A stretch of 64,000 bases of DNA from Alisma plantago-aquatica (lineage: Eukaryota > Streptophyta > Magnoliopsida > Alismatales > Alismataceae): the NCBI GenBank assembly GCA_963693085.1, contig OY856413.1, forward strand, positions 468,938,379-469,002,378. Direction: 5' to 3'. Below the pieces are notes generated by a model, which did not search any database, had not been told where the DNA came from, and saw only the letters and a program-made list of their open reading frames with translations. Each line of letters opens with the position of its first letter. The stretch's first letter is position 1. Shown here in pieces: positions 58,516 through 64,000 of the stretch. A program made the position numbers and the translations under genes.

Positions 58516-60485
58516 TGAGCTCAACGGGCGTTCTCCTCTTTGACAATAAAGCGTAGCTCACTTATTGTTTTATTCTTTAGCTCCAGGAGTGAAGCAAGAA
58601 CTTGCAAACCCTAGGCAAGCGGTAAGGATCATCTTGTTCATGTTTTTTCTTTTTTACTGAGATCTGATGGGTTTTGGTTGTGAGATGGAGTAAATAGATG
58701 GTTCCTCACGATTCTCCCCCTCCAAGAACACTCCTAACGAGGAGGATAAATGTGCAGGAGGCGATAGGCAGCATCAACTAACTGTGACAGGGCTCACCAG
58801 GTCGTCAAGGCGGTGCTTGTGATAGGCAGCATCAACTAACTGTGATAGGCAGTGCTTGTGCTTCATGATACCATGTACAGATTTGTATTTTGTAAAAAAA
58901 TTGTTACACCGTACAAAATGTGACTTTTAATTTTAGTCCATCCTATCATACTTCTTTAAATGAATTACTTAATGGTTAAACTTTATATATTTGTAGATTG
59001 TGTGTCGTATATACTCACAAATTATAAAAGTTACCGTCCTAATATGTATGTCATCAATTTTGAGTTTAAGAAATCATATATTTAGTTTCTATCCTACTAA
59101 AATTTTCTTAATAGTTTCATATTAATTGTGTTAAGACTTACATAAATTTTCTTAATAGTTTCATATTAATTGTGTTAAGACTTACACAATTTGAGTTTAA
59201 GAAATCATACATTTAGTTTCTATCCTACTTGAATGTGAATCTCTATAAGACTTGGGGGTATGTACCCTTAAAAGATGAAAATAGTTATACAAAATAAAGT
59301 TTATAAAAATATATCATGCATCATGTTGACCTATTAACTAAAATTTGATGTAATATAGTTGTTTTATTAATTAACAAATATTATTAGTTATAAATTGAGT
59401 AAGTTCACTCAATTATAATTATACACCATTGGAAAAAATGATAACCATACATGCACAACTATCACCTTCTATTTATATATTTTTCTTTCAAACTTTTATT
59501 AAACAATCACTCTCAAATTAAGAAAAGATCTATATTACTATATAGAAATAGATCTACATAATATCTATTGTTACATGGTATTTCACAAACTTTTTTAGTT
59601 ACATAAAATTTAGATATTATAAGTTTTAAGATAAATAACAATTATTACAAATTTACAAGAACTTGAGAAGATAATGACAATATTTCTATCTATAAAAGAA
59701 AAGAAGATGATTGAATTGGCATAACGTAAAAAAAAGAGAAGAGAAAAATATATAAATTGTGGGGTAAGAAGGAGAAGAAAATGTGAGAAAATCCATCTAG
59801 TAAATATAACTTTAATCAAATGGAGAGAGAAAAATGAGGATGACATGTAAAATGGAAGTTAATAAAAATATATAATTTTTTCTTTCATATCTCTCTTCTT
59901 CAACTTTTAAATAAAAAACATGCATGGATCTTTTCTCTTCATTCTCTTCACATTTTATTTCCCAATGCATTTCTCCATCATATGTTGTTCATACAACCAT
60001 ATTAAATATTTTCTTTCATCTTTTTTTCTGAAGTTTCCTTCAACTGATCATTGTGTCAAGATCTTATAATATCCCAAAAATATTATACTTATATCCTTTA
60101 TAGTATCTTTTGGGGTCTTCCAGTATGACATCATCTACTAAATGATGTCATATTATATTTTAATTCTTGTTCTCCACTTAAAAGATGATTATGTTCCCAT
60201 TTTAAGATAACTGTTATTTTTCTTTACGCATTGCCAATTGTATGCACATTGCACTGATCAAGTGATCATGAATTATGATTATATTGTTGATCAACTAATT
60301 GTTTAATCTAAAAGACATGTCAAATAATGTGTTAGTTATGACCTTAGATATTTAAACAAATTTATTATTTTGAATAGTGAATTTTATGATTTCATTAAAT
60401 TAGATTTTTTTTACAAATAGCTTATTTTATATGTTGGAGACAATGAGACACTTATTAGGTGTATTTTTCTTTTTATTTTCCTAAT
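58516..60485. other. AT-rich intergenic DNA with small local duplications
   Basis: No supported gene. Near 58560-58622 the sequence resembles a short leader ending in GCAAGCG|GTAAGG, but no coding exon follows. Local duplications: GATAGGCAGCATCAACTAAC at about 58761 and 58820; a ~45-bp tandem copy at 59101-59190; and TTGAGTTTAAGAAATCATA at about 59061 and 59192. The rest is AT-rich with an A-rich strand at about 59690-59860. Confidence 0.5.
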
Positions 60486-61522
60486 CGTCACTATTCATAC
60501 TAATTCAGCCCCCCTGTGGTAGATTTCAAGATCTGCCACTGCCCAGCAGTAGCGTGAGACGCCCTGGCCAAAACCGGTGTCAAGCACTGCGGCAGAGGAC
60601 CCAGTTTCTTCCCGCAACACATTGTTCTCTCTTACCAGCAGTAAATTGTTTCTAGGCGTGGGTGATTTGGGAACCAACTCACCCTTCCCGTGCATTCGGA
60701 TATCCTAGATGGAGTGCCGTTCTCCCGGTAGATGAGAAAATAGCCTGTGAAAGCCATATGGATGCGGATTGGAGGTGGGTGGGATGGTTTGTTTTGCCAT
60801 TCCTAGGGGATGTCTTCTTGTGTTTTAGAAAGGAGTTTCCAACTTAGTACATGAGACTGTCTGGGAGCCACTGCCTACATGCCTGATGATCCTGTCACTG
60901 CCTTCCCCTGTGGGCTATGGTCTTTTAACTTCCAGCTCTGCCTGGTGATGTTTGTTAAGGTGGACGAGGAAGAGGAGCCGTATGGCTGATGCATATTGTC
61001 ATGCAAGGTAACTACATGTCTTTAACATGTAAGCTGTATTGTTCTCGATGTTCTGTCTATTCTCTCAGTATACTACCCTTTTGGGTGTGTGTGTATTATT
61101 TCTCAAGTTACCATCTTAGTTCTTTTTTACAACTGATATAGGTATAAATTAAACGTGGGTGGGATGGTTTGTTCTGCAAGTTTTTTTAAAAATGTTTATT
61201 TATAGCAAAAGTAACAAATTATGCGCAGTTTATTTCATTGATTGTTTGTGACCAATCGGCTCTCGTGTAGGTGAATGGGTCGTCAATGGTGGTGGCACAA
61301 AAATTGTCAATTCATACGTACTTAAAAATCATGTACCTGTTTGTTTACTAATCTAGTGCTCTAGTAATAAAACTATTAGGGGCATGGGCACTTATATCTG
61401 TTATCTAGTTCCATGTTTCTTTCATTCCCTCTTGTTACGACAGGTTCTATTTTGACATACCTCATGGCCCGATATACAACCATTAGCCAGTGAGATTCTA
61501 TTTTTTACTTTTTCATAATTGT
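60486..61522. other. Unassigned, moderately GC segment then AT-rich DNA
   Basis: 60510-61010 has more balanced composition and could be a decayed exon or non-coding transcript, with TCATGCAAG|GTAACT at 61007 fitting a donor. Frames in it are under 70 codons and match nothing I know. The string GTGGGTGGGATGGTTTGTT occurs at about 60775 and 61156. Confidence 0.3.
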
Positions 61523-61758
61523 AAGATCATCTTCATGTAAGGCAGTGTTTCAAAATTGGCCCGTGCTGACCCAAGTAAGATCATTACATCTAAGGCAGTG
61601 TTTCAAAGAGCTGTCCGTCCTGATTGAAGTGAGATAATCGTCATCTAAGATAGTGTTTCAAAACACGGCCCGCAATGATCAAAGTAAGATTATCATCATC
61701 ATCGTCATCATCATCAACATCATCATCTAAACTAGTGTTTCAGAAAGCGTCCCATGCG
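61523..61758. repeat. Four tandem 54-bp units with an ATC expansion in the last
   Basis: Units start at 61523, 61577, 61631 and 61685, exactly 54 bp apart. Each has AAGAT(C/A)AT..CATCTAAGxxAGTGTTTCA or a close variant. The fourth is lengthened by a run of ATC/GTC triplets at 61690-61729. Confidence 0.85.
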
Positions 61759-61895
61759 TACTGCCACTTTTTAAATTTTAGTTTTACATACATGATTTCT
61801 TCTTCTTTATATTGTATATTTTTATTTATATTAAACTATGTATTGAATGGCACGTCGACATAAACATATGTTTTTGTATGCATAAATATCCATAC

Positions 61896-62010
<115 letters not shown>

Positions 62011-62387
62011 GAGACACACAAATAATAATACATCTTCATTTACATACATACAATAATAATAATGCATCTTGATTCACATACATAAATGCATTCAAACATC
62101 TTCAAACATATAGCAATCTGCATTATGTATATGTACATGCATATGATATATAACAACATCTTCATACACACAATTTCACATACATGCTCGAGTAGTTATA
62201 CATTCACAGTTCTACATATATGTATATAACTATGATACACATACATATGTCAAATGCTACAATTTGTACACATGTAAATATCTCCATATATATTATACAT
62301 TTATATTTACATGGACACATTTGATATACATAAAGTAGATTCTACAACTGAAGTATATGATTTTGTAGGTTTAATATATTTTTATGT

Positions 62388-62450
62388 TCTATTATGTAGC
62401 TAAACAAATATGGTTGGGATTGAGTCTTAGATGATGATGACGATGATGAC
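62388..62450 (+). repeat. RTE-type LINE 3' end with (GAT)n tail, plus strand
   Basis: TATGTAGCT...GGTTGGGATTGAGTCTTAGATGATGATGACGATGATGA resembles the conserved 3' end of plant RTE elements (GTTGGGATTxAGGCTT plus short trinucleotide tail). Upstream is AT-rich with no coding remnant, so it is a strongly truncated copy or an RTE-tailed SINE. Confidence 0.5.
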
Positions 62451-62562
62451 AAATAAATTGTTAATATGAGAAAAAATCCAAAGCCGTATATTCTCCCACA
62501 CACCACATATACTTTGTTCGATACCCTTTCTTTGATAATCCGCATATCGTTTTTCACAATCA

Positions 62563-64000
62563 TGATCTAAGCCTCAATCCCAATGAATGTTCCGGTTGTC
62601 TACACGGATCTTCATTTTCCAGTTAACTACAATATATCATATTGTCACCAAGATATAGATAAAAAGTCTCTCTTTATTAGATATCCCAAGCTAATTGAGC
62701 CCCCGCCTCTTCTTTTAAATGTGCTCAACTCAATGGAAATGCATCAAAATTATGCATCTTTTGGATATCTATCACTCATGTCCATACCATCTCATGCATT
62801 CTCACATGAGTTGTTCGTGATACTCGCCACCCCCACTTTGTTCCTCAAAGTATTTCTCAAGCAATCTTTCCATGTCTTTTTGTTGCATCTCAACCACATT
62901 CAACTTGTTGAGACATTGTTTCTTTGCTGCCCAACATACACTCCCATATGAAATGGTTGTGTGTGTACTTGTTCCTCTAGTACTTACTTTTTGATCTAAT
63001 TGGATCTTCCAATCACACACTACTCTAGTTTCACTGCTCCATTTCAATCATTTCGCAATGATCATGTGACAAACAAAAGCCATTTGGAACATCACCCATT
63101 TAAATTATAGAAACCATGTAACAAAACATATGACATTTGGGTACATCCAACTCTATTCAACTTGGAACCACTATTCCCAATTCTAGTTTGTCTAAAATTG
63201 TAATGCATATACTTTCTCTTTTTATTCTATAATCTTTGATCCATTAGATTGCAACATATTTCTCTAAAAGCTCAATTTTTTCATTCATTCTTTCTTTGGT
63301 TTCATCAATCAACATGATATCATCAGAAACTAACATACACCAAGGGATATCATCCTAAAAATGATGTCAACTCATCCAAAACAAGAATCAAAAGACATGG
63401 GGTCACGATCGATCTATTATGCGCCCCAACTAAAATTACAAATTTTGGTGTTTCTTCTCGACAAGTCCTAACACTTGTATTTGAGATATTATATCTATCT
63501 TAAATCAATTTGATCTATTAATGTGGCACACCCTTTTTCTCCAAAAATGACCAAGTGCTTCCCTAGATACTTGATCATACACCTTTTCCAAATCAATATC
63601 TTTTTTTTTCTATAAAATACGCCACAACCCTCCTTATCAAAAATAGAATATGTTTTGGATCTCCCAAGTATGAAACCAAACTAGTTGACGAACACTTGGT
63701 TATAGATTTTAGTATTTGCTCAATAATTCTCTCCTAAAGCGTCACAATATAGTTTGTCAACTTGATAATTCTGTAGTTTGTGTATCTTAACGATCATCCT
63801 TGTTTTGTAGATGGGGTTTCTCTACTCATATATTATTTTCTTGGTCATCATAATTTTATTGAAGAATGTTGTAACCACATAGCTCTTTCATATACCCTTC
63901 ATCCCTCATACTCTTACATACATCAATGAGGATATCGCCTGGCCTGCATGCCTTTCCCAGATCCATATTTTAAAGTATTCTTGACCTTTGATTATGTGTA
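62563..64000 (-). pseudogene. RTE-type LINE reverse transcriptase, degenerate, minus strand
   Basis: On the minus strand several frames give an ordered RTE reverse transcriptase: ERIIEQILKS near 63740, FGFILGRSK near 63680, DIDLEKVYDQVSREALGHFW (63600-63541), PWCMLVSDDIMLIDETKERM (around 63345-63285; the expected FADD is SDD) and TTISYGSVCWAAKKQCLNKL (around 62960-62900). It ends near 62563-62610 with GATCCGTGTAG...TTGGGATTGAGGCTTAGAT, the RTE 3' signature. Frameshifts and stops break it. It continues beyond the right window edge. It lies tail-to-tail with the RTE end at 62388-62450. Confidence 0.8.

Noticed and set aside
58540..58640. Possible first exon of a host gene (leader-like sequence then GTAAGG).
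   Set aside because: No downstream exon with coding potential was found, and the preceding DNA is part of a segmental duplication. Left as unassigned.

Overview
The window is nuclear DNA of a flowering plant, from gene-poor, repeat-dominated chromatin. I find no convincing host gene. Almost everything identifiable is a transposable element: a plant L1-type LINE, Tekay/Del-like chromovirus LTR retrotransposons, an Athila-like gag-protease retrotransposon, a CACTA DNA transposon carrying a Ulp1-type protease gene, RTE-type LINE debris and an unclassified foldback element. The species cannot be fixed from these families.

Layout. 1-4495: 3' part of an L1 LINE, in one reading frame but broken by seven stops. 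4496-5320 plus 16704-20512: an older AT-rich block, probably the LTR of a minus-strand element (C), split by Tekay-like element A at 5326-16698 (target duplication ATAAC). 20513-26550: second half and 3' LTR of an older Tekay-like copy (B). 27586-53645: minus-strand Tekay-like element D (target duplication GTCTG), whose internal region was hit twice: by a CACTA element at 32863-39719 (duplication TAT) and by Athila-like element E at 40166-48135 (duplication CAACT). 53651-64000: AT-rich intergenic DNA with a segmental duplication, a foldback element full of degenerate GTCA-type repeats, tandem repeats, a TA/CA microsatellite and two RTE-type 3' ends facing each other.

Chronology. B and C are old; A and D are intermediate, their paired LTRs differing by a few percent by eye; E is very young, since its two 1,619-bp LTRs show one difference that I could find. 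E has an intact 781-codon gag-protease frame but no reverse transcriptase, RNase H or integrase, so it must be mobilised in trans. A and D share a stop codon in the chromodomain although each has its own target duplication, so their common source was probably already defective.

Most interesting signals: (1) arrays of a 15-bp dyad GTCGATNNNATCGAC in E, always in pairs 19-21 bp apart; (2) three tandem 450-bp units in the CACTA 5' intron, each with a long hairpin in which one base pair has changed on both sides between units; (3) a 13-exon Ulp1 gene with its full catalytic set, split only by two CAG-to-TAG-type stops, in a CACTA element with no transposase; (4) a conserved splice-site pair inside the LTR leaders of A, B and D; (5) the foldback element at 55611-57140.
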